Below are positions 39,778 to 48,308 of a stretch of 51,778 nt of DNA, in pieces. Position 1 is the first letter of the stretch, and every line of letters starts with the position of its first letter. The stretch covers positions 1 to 51,778 of the IMG/VR virus record IMGVR_UViG_3300023184_000172; one strand, 5' to 3'. A program made the position numbers and the translations under genes. Source of the stretch: a virus. The notes below the pieces were generated by a model, which searched no databases, had not been told where the DNA came from, and was given only the letters and a program-made list of their open reading frames with translations.

Positions 39778-40266
39778 TTATCTATTTTTGTTTAAGGTAA
39801 ATAATTTTTTATTGTTATATCTTTGTTCATCTTGTTTTATAGTATCTGCATAATTATTGAATGCACTATAATCTCTTTGTTTAGCATCTTCATCCGCATC
39901 TTCGTTTGATACTACTCTATACTCACCATTTACTATTCTATCATCTTCGGTAAAACCCGCACCATCGTATTCAGGTTCAACTTCTTCATCAATAGCATTT
40001 TTAAGAATATCACGTTCTTTATCGTATTGTTCTGCATTAAACTTACTTACATAATCTAATGCTTCATCTAAGCTTTTACACTCATCATATAAAGCAGTTT
40101 GTATTTTATCTCTCAATACTTCCGATTTATGTAATTCAGTCTTAAAGTAATTTATACTACTCATATTACTGCCCAACTCTTTTAAGTTCAATGTATTTGT
40201 TTCTACTAACTTACTAGTTGCATAATACAACTGATTCAATTCTAACAATGTTAATTCTAATTTCAT
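39778..40266 (-). CDS. Helical protein, 162 aa
   Basis: Long helices at the N-terminus (LTLLELNQLYYATSKLVETN, LHKSEVLRDKIQTALYDECK), then an acidic C-terminal part with NEDADEDAKQRDYSAF. Possibly a coiled-coil assembly factor; no family recognised. Confidence 0.7.
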   Translation of the reverse strand: MKLELTLLELNQLYYATSKLVETNTLNLKELGSNMSSINYFKTELHKSEVLRDKIQTALYDECKSLDEALDYVSKFNAEQYDKERDILKNAIDEEVEPEYDGAGFTEDDRIVNGEYRVVSNEDADEDAKQRDYSAFNNYADTIKQDEQRYNNKKLFTLNKNR

Positions 40267-40277
40267 ATATTTAATTT

Positions 40278-40475
40278 TTATTTGTTTTGTTTATAGGTTT
40301 GGTTGTAGTATTCTTCTCCTGCTTCTCTATATCCGTATACTCCATCTATATTACCATAGTAAGCATCTATTATCTGCTCTTTTTCTTTTTTAAGTAAATT
40401 AACTAATTCATTTCTGTATTCAAATTTTATTGAATTTGATAATTTATCAATTAATTCTTGCATTGCTGTTTTCAT
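40278..40475 (-). CDS. Small hypothetical protein, 65 aa
   Basis: MKTAMQELIDKLSNSIKFEY then NELVNLLKKEKEQIIDAYYG: two helices. The Tyr-rich end (YGYREAGEEYYNQTY) is polar. No family recognised. Confidence 0.7.
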   Translation of the reverse strand: MKTAMQELIDKLSNSIKFEYRNELVNLLKKEKEQIIDAYYGNIDGVYGYREAGEEYYNQTYKQNK

Positions 40476-40487
40476 ATTTTTATATTT

Positions 40488-41333
40488 TTATTTTACATTA
40501 ACTAATTTACTTTGAGCAGCTTTTGTTATCATTGGATTAACATCATACACACTAAACTTGCTATCCATAGGGATAATGAATTTGTTATGTGCGGTATCAA
40601 TCTTATTTCTAACAAACTTAAACTTTAAGCCTACAATTACACCCGTCTCATCTAAGTGTCTCATATCGTACGCATCACCATCAATTACTTTATAACCCAT
40701 AAATGATTTTGGTAATTGTTTACCTTCAAATACCATAGCAACTCTACCTTTATTATTTTCTAATAACTCTAATGATTGTAACATATTGTAACCACTAAAA
40801 GAATAAGTCAAATCATAGTTAGGATAGAATTGTAATAAACCAAATCGTTTAGCTACCTTAGTATAATCATAAAATGTCACTTCGTTAAACACTTCAAATA
40901 TTACTTTACCATTGTATTGAAACAAAGTAGGCTCAATATCCGATGTACCATTCAAACGAACTGAAAATGTATATCCTTTAGCAAATGCATCGTTTCTTGC
41001 TTTATTAATTTCAGTTACTAACCAACCCATAAAGAACTCTCTATGCTCAAAGAACAATTTAGTTTTTTTGATACGAGCTTTATTGATTGCGTTTTTCTTT
41101 ACGTCAATTCTATTGTGTCCACTTTCAGTTAAACACGCTTCTCTACATTCTGCCGTACTCATAGGACAAACATTATAACCACTTAACGATGCCGGCGCAA
41201 GATACAAAATGTAAGTCATTTCGTTATACTTTAAACCTTTAGCAATCTTTGAACTACTTGCTACACTACCTAAATAAGATAAACCCGTTACCTTTTTAGC
41301 ATTACCAATTGTTGTAAACTTCATTGTATTCAT
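40488..41333 (-). CDS. GP88-like protein, 281 aa
   Basis: The cysteine motif YNVCPMSTAECREACLTESG (near residue 65) matches GP88, known from mycobacteriophages and other phages. TFSVRLNGTSDIEP and AMVFEGKQLPKSFMG are further landmarks. Cys residues may bind metal or iron-sulfur. The start MNTMKFTT was chosen for its A-rich leader; an earlier ATG exists. It is the first gene behind element B. Function unknown. Confidence 0.8.
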   Translation of the reverse strand: MNTMKFTTIGNAKKVTGLSYLGSVASSSKIAKGLKYNEMTYILYLAPASLSGYNVCPMSTAECREACLTESGHNRIDVKKNAINKARIKKTKLFFEHREFFMGWLVTEINKARNDAFAKGYTFSVRLNGTSDIEPTLFQYNGKVIFEVFNEVTFYDYTKVAKRFGLLQFYPNYDLTYSFSGYNMLQSLELLENNKGRVAMVFEGKQLPKSFMGYKVIDGDAYDMRHLDETGVIVGLKFKFVRNKIDTAHNKFIIPMDSKFSVYDVNPMITKAAQSKLVNVK

Positions 41334-41365
41334 ATTATAAATTTTTGTTATGTGACTACTCATTC

Positions 41366-41460
41366 TCTCGACTCAATACATAAAGATACGACTTTATATT
41401 GGACTTTGAACAGCCAAAGGTAACTATTTTTGAAAGTTTTTATTGGGAATCAACACGTTA
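41366..41460 (-). promoter_or_regulatory. Duplicated promoter element, copy B
   Basis: Counterpart of element A at 7535-7631, with identical 33-base spacing between AAAAATAGTT and TATCTTTATG. It lies upstream of the GP88-like gene. Confidence 0.65.
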
Positions 41461-41505
41461 CACATATGATTTTTTGTAATATGGTAAAAAAGGTGTAGAC
41501 ATAGA

Positions 41506-41555
41506 TAACCCATTGATTGTCAACAAGTTATAACTTATTGATTTTCAATGGGTTA
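41506..41555. repeat. Inverted repeat with nested palindrome (B)
   Basis: TAACCCATTGA and TCAATGGGTTA pair over 11 bp. The loop has the palindrome AAGTTATAACTT (41525-41536), part of a wider near-palindrome. It has the same two-level plan as repeat A and lies the same way round relative to the promoter element. Confidence 0.7.
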
Positions 41556-41613
41556 GGAATTAGGGTTATTATATTACATTTTTATCTAATATTTACCCTA
41601 ACTTTGTGTATTT

Positions 41614-42018
41614 TTACCAGGAAATTTCCCAATCTTTAAACTCTGCCGCTAAACAATCTATTTTATAATCCATTCTGCCACCAACAACTTCCTGAATTTT
41701 ATTCTTTGCCACATTTCTAATACCATTGATACCATGTGTTAATTCTAAATTGTTTCCCTCTTTAATACCTTTACGATAATTTGATTCATTCTGCCAGATA
41801 TGTGTATTGATTTGTGCTAATACTACAATTGCTCTAATAGTTTCACCACTAATTTGTTTGTCACTACTATCTAAACATAATTGAATATCATGTACGATGT
41901 CCGCAATTTCCTGTGCGTATTCTGCTTTGTGTTCAGGAATCTTTACTTCTTTTAATTGAGCTATACTCAATCTGTCAATTAACTCCGCTAATGTTGGGAG
42001 ATATTTTCTTTCACTCAT
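41614..42018 (-). CDS. Helical phage protein, 134 aa
   Basis: Pattern ELIDRLSIAQLKEVKIPEHK, IADIVHDIQLCL, IVVLAQINTHIWQNESNYRK. All-helical, seen next to sugar-related genes in large phages; role unknown. It overlaps the glycosyltransferase-like gene by 4 bases. Confidence 0.7.
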   Translation of the reverse strand: MSERKYLPTLAELIDRLSIAQLKEVKIPEHKAEYAQEIADIVHDIQLCLDSSDKQISGETIRAIVVLAQINTHIWQNESNYRKGIKEGNNLELTHGINGIRNVAKNKIQEVVGGRMDYKIDCLAAEFKDWEISW

Positions 42019-43103
42019 AATTGTATGTTTTTTAAATAACGAATTAATATTTGTTGATTATTTCTAATTTCATCAAAGGAATCATAATATAACTTATGTA
42101 ATTCTTGATATGATAAATTTGATAATTCATTTACTTTATCACAAAACTCATTCAAATCATATCCAACATTACAATAGTATAAAGGAGAATTAAATGTCAT
42201 TCCAAATTCCTTACTGAAATATTCTAATGTATTTTCCGGTCCCCAAAAACAAAATGGAACTCCAAACAATATTGGTTTATATATTTTTTCAGAATAGTGT
42301 AATATATTACTTCTATCTGCGTATGGATGAAATGGTGTGCGTGAACTAAATCCTTCTGTTATTATTTCAAAGTAAATATTAAAGTAGTGTGTTATATTTG
42401 TATTAGGTGGTGAAAAATATCTTGGATTCTGTATTTCGTTTTTTACTTCAAAATACTTAGATTTATTTTCATTCATACCATCTAATTCTAATGGTAAAAT
42501 ACTATATGCGTTAGAATTTTTAATATATTCAGTATCGGTTTTATTAACATCATACCATTGTGGATTAAATTCCTCATGTTCCAAATTCCAACAAAAACTA
42601 ACTAATCCATCATCTAATTTATTAGTGTTGTATAATGATTCAAATATTTTAAATCGTTCAGTTCTTAAATGATGATTTAAAAATAAATATTTTTTCAATC
42701 TTTTTTTACTACTCAGATTATTTTCTTGTATATAATTTATAGTTTCAATTTTATCACCAAAACTATGTAGTAATTGTAATGCGTGTATTGGAAAAAAGAT
42801 ATGTGATTTGAATTGACAATTAAGTATATTTACAGTCAGTATTTTAAAATTAAACCCACTTAATTCTGCTTCCAATCTTTTATAGGTATTTACATCAATA
42901 TAACTTTCGGTAGAAATAAAATCTAAATATACATTTTGAATGTTTTGCTTTTTTATGAATAATCCAATACGTTCTATTTTAGGACGAGATGAATCTTCCA
43001 TTATACTTAATACTAAGCATTCTTTTGTTGGATTTATAAAACCACATGGTAAGTGTTCATATTCTACAAACTCTTTATTTTCGTATCTAAAATATTTATT
43101 CAA
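42015..43103 (-). CDS. Glycosyltransferase-like protein (GKPF family), 362 aa
   Basis: Signature SEKIYKPILFGVPFCFWGPE, then YFSKEFGMTFNSPLYY and a C-terminal helix. Middle: KKYLFLNHHLRTERFKIF. It starts with a TTG, overlapping the upstream stop; no better ATG is in frame. Forms a tandem pair with the next gene. Confidence 0.7.
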   Translation of the reverse strand: MNKYFRYENKEFVEYEHLPCGFINPTKECLVLSIMEDSSRPKIERIGLFIKKQNIQNVYLDFISTESYIDVNTYKRLEAELSGFNFKILTVNILNCQFKSHIFFPIHALQLLHSFGDKIETINYIQENNLSSKKRLKKYLFLNHHLRTERFKIFESLYNTNKLDDGLVSFCWNLEHEEFNPQWYDVNKTDTEYIKNSNAYSILPLELDGMNENKSKYFEVKNEIQNPRYFSPPNTNITHYFNIYFEIITEGFSSRTPFHPYADRSNILHYSEKIYKPILFGVPFCFWGPENTLEYFSKEFGMTFNSPLYYCNVGYDLNEFCDKVNELSNLSYQELHKLYYDSFDEIRNNQQILIRYLKNIQL

Positions 43104-44352
43104 CTGAAAACAATTTTATAGTATTAATCTTTTCTTTCTCTATCAATTTAACCAAAACATGGTAGTTATATTCACAATTAAATTTTGTTTCTTCAACCAG
43201 TTCTCTTAATTTTTCTATATCCATATTTGCCAAATCATCTAATATCTTTAAAAACTTAGTAAACCTTCTTTTATAAAATATAGCCTTAGCATTATCCTCA
43301 TGTCTAACATCATCCAGTATCTCATAAAATTCCGTAGTATCATCCAATATATCTGCATCATATAATTGTGGGAACAACTTAAATCCATATTCCTCTAATC
43401 CTTTATAGATGCCGGCACTTCCAAATATCAAAAATGGTTTCTTACATACAATAGGTCTAAATGCCTTTTCAGTAAGAGAACAAAAATCAACCGGGTCACT
43501 TAGGGTTTCTATTACTAAATCAATCAGTGCGTTATTATTCTTTTCAAAGTTCACCCACTTACAATTGTAATAGTGTCCACCTTCTAATTCATTTTGAAAT
43601 ACTCTAACAGGAAACTGAAATGAATCATCTATATCATCCAATAGTTTCTTATTACCATCTCTTTCTCTTTCTGAATATGTAATATATTTCTTACCATCAT
43701 CCCAATGTCTAAAAAAGAAAGTTGCTTCACACTTACTCAACATCCTATTATCCAATAAGTGTTTATATAAGTGCATTCTTGCTTCTCTTGGTTGGTTATT
43801 AGTAGTATAAAAATGCTTTTGTGCCTTTGAACTATTAACTACAATATTCTCTACTTCAATTTTTTCTATATTGTTTTCTAAAAAGTAAGGTAAACATCCT
43901 AAGTTATAGATTACATTTATATTTTCCCAATCATGCGACCAATTCTTTGATGCGATACTAATAAATACCTTATCAATTTGGTCACCGAAAAAACGATTAA
44001 GGTGAAATACCAATTCAGGTACAGGACCACTCACTGTTAAAAAATCCATATCTTCACCATAGAATATGAACTTCTTTATAACACCAGTCCTAAGTTTGTC
44101 TAAAATTTCTTTTGATTTCTCTAATTGTAAGAAACCAGGTATTGCAGATGATATTGATTCGGTATAGAACATACAATAAACTTCTTCATCCTCTACAAAT
44201 TTTATATCACCATACTTTTGTACGCTGAATATAAATTGCTTCATATGACCTTGTCTAATGTAATTGTTTTGACCTTCCTCTGAATAGAAATCTAAATCAA
44301 TAACACCCCATTGGGATTTGTATTCTGTAAACTTAATTTTAATCTCTTGCAT
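43096..44352 (-). CDS. Glycosyltransferase-like protein (GKPF family), 418 aa
   Basis: Signature LTEKAFRPIVCKKPFLIFGS followed by KGLEEYGFKLFPQLYDADIL; this is closest to bacterial proteins with the TEK-x-x-RP-x...PF-x-x-G motif. Middle: ARMHLYKHLLDNRMLSKCEA. The N-terminal half has VYCMFYTESI and KFIFYGEDMDFL strands. It probably transfers sugar, but the donor and acceptor are unknown. Confidence 0.7.
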   Translation of the reverse strand: MQEIKIKFTEYKSQWGVIDLDFYSEEGQNNYIRQGHMKQFIFSVQKYGDIKFVEDEEVYCMFYTESISSAIPGFLQLEKSKEILDKLRTGVIKKFIFYGEDMDFLTVSGPVPELVFHLNRFFGDQIDKVFISIASKNWSHDWENINVIYNLGCLPYFLENNIEKIEVENIVVNSSKAQKHFYTTNNQPREARMHLYKHLLDNRMLSKCEATFFFRHWDDGKKYITYSERERDGNKKLLDDIDDSFQFPVRVFQNELEGGHYYNCKWVNFEKNNNALIDLVIETLSDPVDFCSLTEKAFRPIVCKKPFLIFGSAGIYKGLEEYGFKLFPQLYDADILDDTTEFYEILDDVRHEDNAKAIFYKRRFTKFLKILDDLANMDIEKLRELVEETKFNCEYNYHVLVKLIEKEKINTIKLFSVE

Positions 44353-44755
44353 AATTCTTATAATAACTATACAAACTCATTAAATCACCACCACAATTTT
44401 CAACTGCTTCCTCAAATATATTCAAACCAAATACTTCTTTGAAATCCTTTTCCAATTTATAAAGTATCTTTTGTTCGTCTTTGTGTGCTTCTAATTGTAA
44501 TTTAATGGCTTTTAATCGTTTCATTCTACTTGCTTCTAATGCTGCTTCTATACGATTCTTTTCATCAGTCCCACCATAGTTATCATATGTTTGTTGATAT
44601 ACTTGTTGTGTGGTTGCTTTCATTTCATCAGCTTCTGCAAATAAATAACTATAATCATAATCACCATTTTGTATCTTATCAAATAAAGGGGCTCTATCTG
44701 AAAGCGGTTTTTTTCTCTTACCCTTTGTCCACCATCTGAAGCGATTGTAACTCAT
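44339..44755 (-). CDS. Charged helical protein, 138 aa
   Basis: Basic N-terminus (YNRFRWWTKGKRKK), then long helices (EAALEASRMKRLKAIKLQLE, DEQKILYKLEKDFKEVFG). It overlaps the glycosyltransferase-like gene by 14 bases. Could be an assembly or adaptor protein; no family recognised. Confidence 0.7.
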   Translation of the reverse strand: MSYNRFRWWTKGKRKKPLSDRAPLFDKIQNGDYDYSYLFAEADEMKATTQQVYQQTYDNYGGTDEKNRIEAALEASRMKRLKAIKLQLEAHKDEQKILYKLEKDFKEVFGLNIFEEAVENCGGDLMSLYSYYKNYARD

Positions 44756-45023
44756 ATACTGCTCTTTTTAAATAGATTTCATTTAATTTATGTGTAACTT
44801 CTGCAATTATTCTTTCATCCTTTGTAACTTCTGCTACCGCGGCTTCAACATCGGCAGTACAGAATCTTGTATCATAATATGCATTGATTCTATCCATTGT
44901 TTCCTCTGCCTTAGCTTCCCAATATTGCTCATTTAATTTTTCATTAGCAAGATATTGTTCGTATAAATAATCCTCATCACCACTTTCATTAATTGGTGGG
45001 TTCGTTGGTAATTGTTGGTTCAT
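44718..45023 (-). CDS. Acidic helical protein, 101 aa
   Basis: Acidic helices (DEDYLYEQYLANEKLNEQYW, AEVTKDERIIAEVTHKLNEI). It overlaps the next gene by 38 bases. No family recognised. Confidence 0.7.
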   Translation of the reverse strand: MNQQLPTNPPINESGDEDYLYEQYLANEKLNEQYWEAKAEETMDRINAYYDTRFCTADVEAAVAEVTKDERIIAEVTHKLNEIYLKRAVYELQSLQMVDKG

Positions 45024-45183
45024 AATATTCTTTTAAGGTTTTTTCTATAAATTGTATTGCTTCACTATCACCACTATATGCATCATAACTAGTATAACAA
45101 TGAACAAACTTCTCAATTCCATGTGTTTCCAATTCCCACATTACGGAACTAATGTTTGATATGTGGCAGTGATTAAATCCCAT
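44989..45183 (-). CDS. Small hypothetical protein, 64 aa
   Basis: The start MGFNHCHISNISSVMWELET was chosen over an ATG 9 bases upstream because it lies closest to the upstream stop; the choice is not firm. Contains several Cys and His residues (HCHIS, FVHCYT), perhaps a metal site. No family recognised. Confidence 0.6.
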   Translation of the reverse strand: MGFNHCHISNISSVMWELETHGIEKFVHCYTSYDAYSGDSEAIQFIEKTLKEYYEPTITNEPTN

Positions 45184-45439
45184 TAGATGCATCTTTCATT
45201 CTATTCATAAATATCGCCATAGAGGCACTTTCGTTTTCTTTTGCTATTTTGGTCACTCCATCATAATCAAATTCAGTATTAGTTACTGCACTACTAATAC
45301 TTGCATACTTTTTAGTGAGGTAACCGGATAATGGTCTTGTATGTTGTTTTAAAAATGCGGCTTTATTATCCAAATATTCAAACAACTCAGAGTCGGTCAT
45401 TTGCTTTAGTTCTTCATCAGTTTTGTTCTTAAATTCCAT
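45173..45439 (-). CDS. Small helical protein, 88 aa
   Basis: The start MEFKNKTDEELKQM was chosen because the -7 box ends just 3 bases upstream; a TTG start upstream would lie inside that box. Helical (DSELFEYLDNKAAFLKQHTR), with a KIAKENESASMAIFMNRMKD C-terminus. The mRNA is probably leaderless. Confidence 0.7.
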   Translation of the reverse strand: MEFKNKTDEELKQMTDSELFEYLDNKAAFLKQHTRPLSGYLTKKYASISSAVTNTEFDYDGVTKIAKENESASMAIFMNRMKDASNGI

Positions 45440-45442
45440 ACT

Positions 45443-45474
45443 CAAATATACTAATAATTATTTAATAAAACAAA
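45443..45474 (-). promoter_or_regulatory. Promoter giving a probable leaderless mRNA
   Basis: TTTG, exactly 20 bases, TATATTTG: a perfect consensus match. The ATG follows after AGT, so it lies at or next to the expected start of transcription. The TTTG lies in the T-run of the terminator upstream. Confidence 0.85.
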
Positions 45475-45508
45475 AATAAAGGGGAACATTTCTGCTCCCC
45501 GTTTATTA
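45475..45508 (-). terminator. Intrinsic terminator
   Basis: On the minus strand, AATAAA-C-GGGGA pairs with TCCCC-TTTATT around GCAGAAATGT, followed by TTTTGTTTT. It closes the DUF262-HNH operon just before the next promoter. Confidence 0.8.
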
Positions 45509-45509
45509 A

Positions 45510-46910
45510 TTATGCTTCTTCATTCAAGAGTTCTTTACGTCTTTCTAACACCTTTTCCCATTCTTCATATTTTAAAGCACTCTTATCTGCATTACAACGT
45601 TTACATGATACAACTAAATTATCCAATTCAGTTAAACCACCTTCTGCGTATGGTACTCTATGGTCACACACTGCTTTTTCCATTGTTATCGTATCATCAC
45701 AATATCCACACTTACCATCTTGTTCTTCAAATTTGATAAGTTTATCATCATAAGAAAATGTTCGTTTAGAATCTACAATTGTAACTTTATTATCAGCTAT
45801 CATTGCTTCAAAAATTCTATCAGTTACATAAACTAAATGGTGTGCATCGCTAGTAGAACGTAATAAGTCTTGTATTGTAAATTCCATCTTTCTCTTATTG
45901 TCGTACCATATATTATTTGGTGATTTAAGTTTCTTTAATTTAGCCATTGCTGTTAAAAACATTGGGAAAAACTTGTCACTTTCTACTTTATATCCAGCAT
46001 CAATAAATTTCTTCAAAACATAGAATGAATAAGTAAATGAACGTCCAGATACTTTCTTCCTAATATTATATTCACGTATTGCTTTATCTAATTCCTTGAG
46101 ATACTTTTCAAACTTTGTTTTCTTACCAACCCATATATTATCAATTTTAAATGAATCATATAAAGTATCTAATGTAGGTTGTGTAAGTTCCATTGTTTTG
46201 TCATTTACAATACTATTAAACCAATGTGCTAATACTTCTTCTAAATTCCTACCAGTTGGTTTTGCGTTTATATAAGTATGAATTGAACCTTTGTTATCGG
46301 TTGAAATTTGAAACATCTTATATTTCAATTTAGCATTTGTTGAATCATCCGTATATTCACCATCAACTAATGATTGAACATATGCCGCACCATCCGAAAA
46401 TTGAGCTGAACGTTTATCTTGTTTAGTAAGTGGTGTCCCATTATTGATTAATATAAATCTGCTATGTGCGGCTTCCTCACCAACATTTTCACTAACTAAA
46501 AATAACAATTCAGTATCTAAAATAGCTTCACGCATAGTATCATCTAAATCAGAAAACCATTTACCCCCCAATCCAACAAAATCACTACCAAATTTTGTAA
46601 TTTCTTTTGGTAACTTTACACAATCAGATAAGATTGCTAAAATGGTCTTATATCGTTGTTGTCCATCCTCAACATAATACTTATTACCTATCTTTGTTAA
46701 TTCAAATAATGGTAATGGATTACCTAATGCTAAGCTAAGAAATAACTTCTTTTGCCAAACCGCACCCGCTGTTTTTGGAATATCAATAAATAGATATTTC
46801 CTTTGTCTACGATAATTGATTAAAAATGTTTTGTGATTGCCTAACAATTCACTAATTTTCATTGTTTGTAATTTGTAACCCTTTGCGATGTTTACTGGAA
46901 TTTGTTCCAT
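45510..46910 (-). CDS. DUF262-HNH nuclease, 466 aa
   Basis: The N-terminal DUF262 (ParB/GmrS-like) domain has YVEDGQQRYKTILAILSD near residue 80, the DGQQR motif used in nucleotide binding or hydrolysis. The C-terminal HNH domain is CGYCDDTITMEKAVCDHRVP then NLVVSCKRCNADKS, with two CxxC pairs and the catalytic DH. This resembles a fused GmrSD-type modification-dependent restriction enzyme. In a phage it may attack host or rival DNA. It has a structured leader of its own. Confidence 0.88.
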   Translation of the reverse strand: MEQIPVNIAKGYKLQTMKISELLGNHKTFLINYRRQRKYLFIDIPKTAGAVWQKKLFLSLALGNPLPLFELTKIGNKYYVEDGQQRYKTILAILSDCVKLPKEITKFGSDFVGLGGKWFSDLDDTMREAILDTELLFLVSENVGEEAAHSRFILINNGTPLTKQDKRSAQFSDGAAYVQSLVDGEYTDDSTNAKLKYKMFQISTDNKGSIHTYINAKPTGRNLEEVLAHWFNSIVNDKTMELTQPTLDTLYDSFKIDNIWVGKKTKFEKYLKELDKAIREYNIRKKVSGRSFTYSFYVLKKFIDAGYKVESDKFFPMFLTAMAKLKKLKSPNNIWYDNKRKMEFTIQDLLRSTSDAHHLVYVTDRIFEAMIADNKVTIVDSKRTFSYDDKLIKFEEQDGKCGYCDDTITMEKAVCDHRVPYAEGGLTELDNLVVSCKRCNADKSALKYEEWEKVLERRKELLNEEA

Positions 46911-47009
46911 ATTGTTTGTGTTGGTTAACCTATGACCTTCCGAGGTTTTGTGTTTTAAAGCTTACGCTTGCGACCTATATTGGTCTTTTTATATTAACAA
47001 TTGTGTTAA
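46911..47009 (-). promoter_or_regulatory. Hairpin-rich leader of the DUF262-HNH gene
   Basis: In 99 bases on the minus strand there are TTAACA/TGTTAA, GACC-AATATA-GGTC, ACCT-CGGA-AGGT and GGTTAACC. Small stems of this density suggest an RNA-level control or operator sites. No -33/-7 promoter is clear. Confidence 0.4.
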
Positions 47010-47612
47010 TTAAATATTTTGTTCTTTGTATAATTTTAAATACTTATCACTCATTTTTTTGTAGTTCATTCTGAAATTAGGAGGCATTGCTTCATAGATA
47101 GCTTTGTTACCATATGGTGCATTACCCGGTGAACTCCATTTTTTTGAATATCGCATCCAATTATAAAACTGGATATATGCGTTGGCCTTTTTGATATAAT
47201 CATTAAGGTCAATTGGTAGTTTCCACTTCTTAATTAACTTAACCGTACGTTTTTCATTATCCAATTCTAAATCTCTACTTTGTTGTATTGCTTTCTTAAT
47301 ACTTCTAATTTTCTTACCACCCAACCAATCATCTAAATGGGTCACTCCGGTTGAACCCGTTTGCCATATGTTAGTGCTCTTATCTTGCCATTGTGTTAAG
47401 TGTGCATATTCATGTGCTAATACACCTAACCAATCCTTACTCTTACCCGCTACTACTAATTTCATAGTTTCTTCACAAAAGTAACCACTACATCTAATAT
47501 TACCACTCAATACCAAATATTTTACAGGTCTTATTTGGCATTTAATACCTACCTCTTTACAATGTCCTTTCACATGATTAATGAATGCTCTTACGTTTTT
47601 TGTTAATGCCAT
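47010..47612 (-). CDS. Zincin metallopeptidase-like protein, 200 aa
   Basis: WLGVLAHEYAHLTQWQD has the HEYAH zinc motif (near residue 67). RDLELDNEKRTVKLIKKW may give the third ligand. The N-terminal part has a GYFCEETMKLVVAGKSK strand pair. Found in many large phages as a putative metallopeptidase; its target is unknown. Confidence 0.8.
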   Translation of the reverse strand: MALTKNVRAFINHVKGHCKEVGIKCQIRPVKYLVLSGNIRCSGYFCEETMKLVVAGKSKDWLGVLAHEYAHLTQWQDKSTNIWQTGSTGVTHLDDWLGGKKIRSIKKAIQQSRDLELDNEKRTVKLIKKWKLPIDLNDYIKKANAYIQFYNWMRYSKKWSSPGNAPYGNKAIYEAMPPNFRMNYKKMSDKYLKLYKEQNI

Positions 47613-47622
47613 TTTAGTTTGT

Positions 47623-48192
47623 TTAATTGTTAATAAAAGGATTCACTTGTTGTGGCCAATAATCTTCATCATCACCACCTGCGATTTCATTATCATCCGT
47701 AAAACGATATTTGTGAATAGTGTTATCGTAATGTACTGCTCTACCACTTTCTTCGTCTTGATATTCTAATTCACCTTCCATTAAATCTTCATCGTGTCCG
47801 GTCACTTCATATAAACCACAAAAGCCCATACCCGCTTCTTCGTATGCTAAACTGAATGATAAGGTTGGAAATGCCTTTGCTGCATATTGAATGAATGCAC
47901 TATTAGGTCCCCATGCTGTATCATACGATATTTCCAAATAGGTATCTGTATTTAATCCGATACAACTTTCAGCTACATCCCACTTTGTACCCCAGTTATT
48001 CACTCTCCAACTATACCAACCCGGATTTGCACCGGACTCTGTTAATAAATCAGCGGGTGTTGGATATAATATTTCCATTGTAAAATTCAATTCATCACCT
48101 TTCTCAGGTTTTACTAATGTCAATTCTTTGAATTTATTTAATTCATGAATATCACCACTTACTTTTAAGAAATTGTTGCACCAATTAGGCAT
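47623..48192 (-). CDS. Api92/YubB-like ferredoxin-fold protein, 189 aa
   Basis: The start MPNWCNNFLKVSGDIHELNK is characteristic of the Api92/YubB (DUF1281-like) family. PGWYSWRVNNWGTKWDVAES and LEISYDTAWGPNSAFI are its conserved core. The family is common on phages and plasmids and its role is not known. Confidence 0.88.
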   Translation of the reverse strand: MPNWCNNFLKVSGDIHELNKFKELTLVKPEKGDELNFTMEILYPTPADLLTESGANPGWYSWRVNNWGTKWDVAESCIGLNTDTYLEISYDTAWGPNSAFIQYAAKAFPTLSFSLAYEEAGMGFCGLYEVTGHDEDLMEGELEYQDEESGRAVHYDNTIHKYRFTDDNEIAGGDDEDYWPQQVNPFINN

Positions 48193-48212
48193 ATATTTAA
48201 TTTTTAGGATTT

Positions 48213-48251
48213 AAAAAATGATAGGGGAACTAACTTAATAGCTCCCCTATC
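48213..48251 (-). terminator. Intrinsic terminator
   Basis: On the minus strand, GATAGGGGA pairs with TCCCCTATC (9 bp) around a 14-base loop, then ATTTTTT. It terminates the AAA+/VWA operon, before the YubB-like gene. Confidence 0.85.
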
Positions 48252-48262
48252 GGTTAGTGTTG

Positions 48263-48305
48263 GGTATAGCCGTTATGAGTATGTATAAAACTATACCCTC
48301 ATAAC
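48263..48305 (-). promoter_or_regulatory. Mutually exclusive hairpins (possible switch)
   Basis: On the minus strand, GTTATGAG (8 nt) pairs with CTCATAAC, while GGTATAG inside its loop pairs with CTATACC beyond it. GTATA-GTTT-TATAC can also form inside. The two long stems interleave and cannot form together as simple hairpins. It lies 3 bases after the AAA+ stop and before the terminator. Confidence 0.55.
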
Positions 48306-48308
48306 CTA

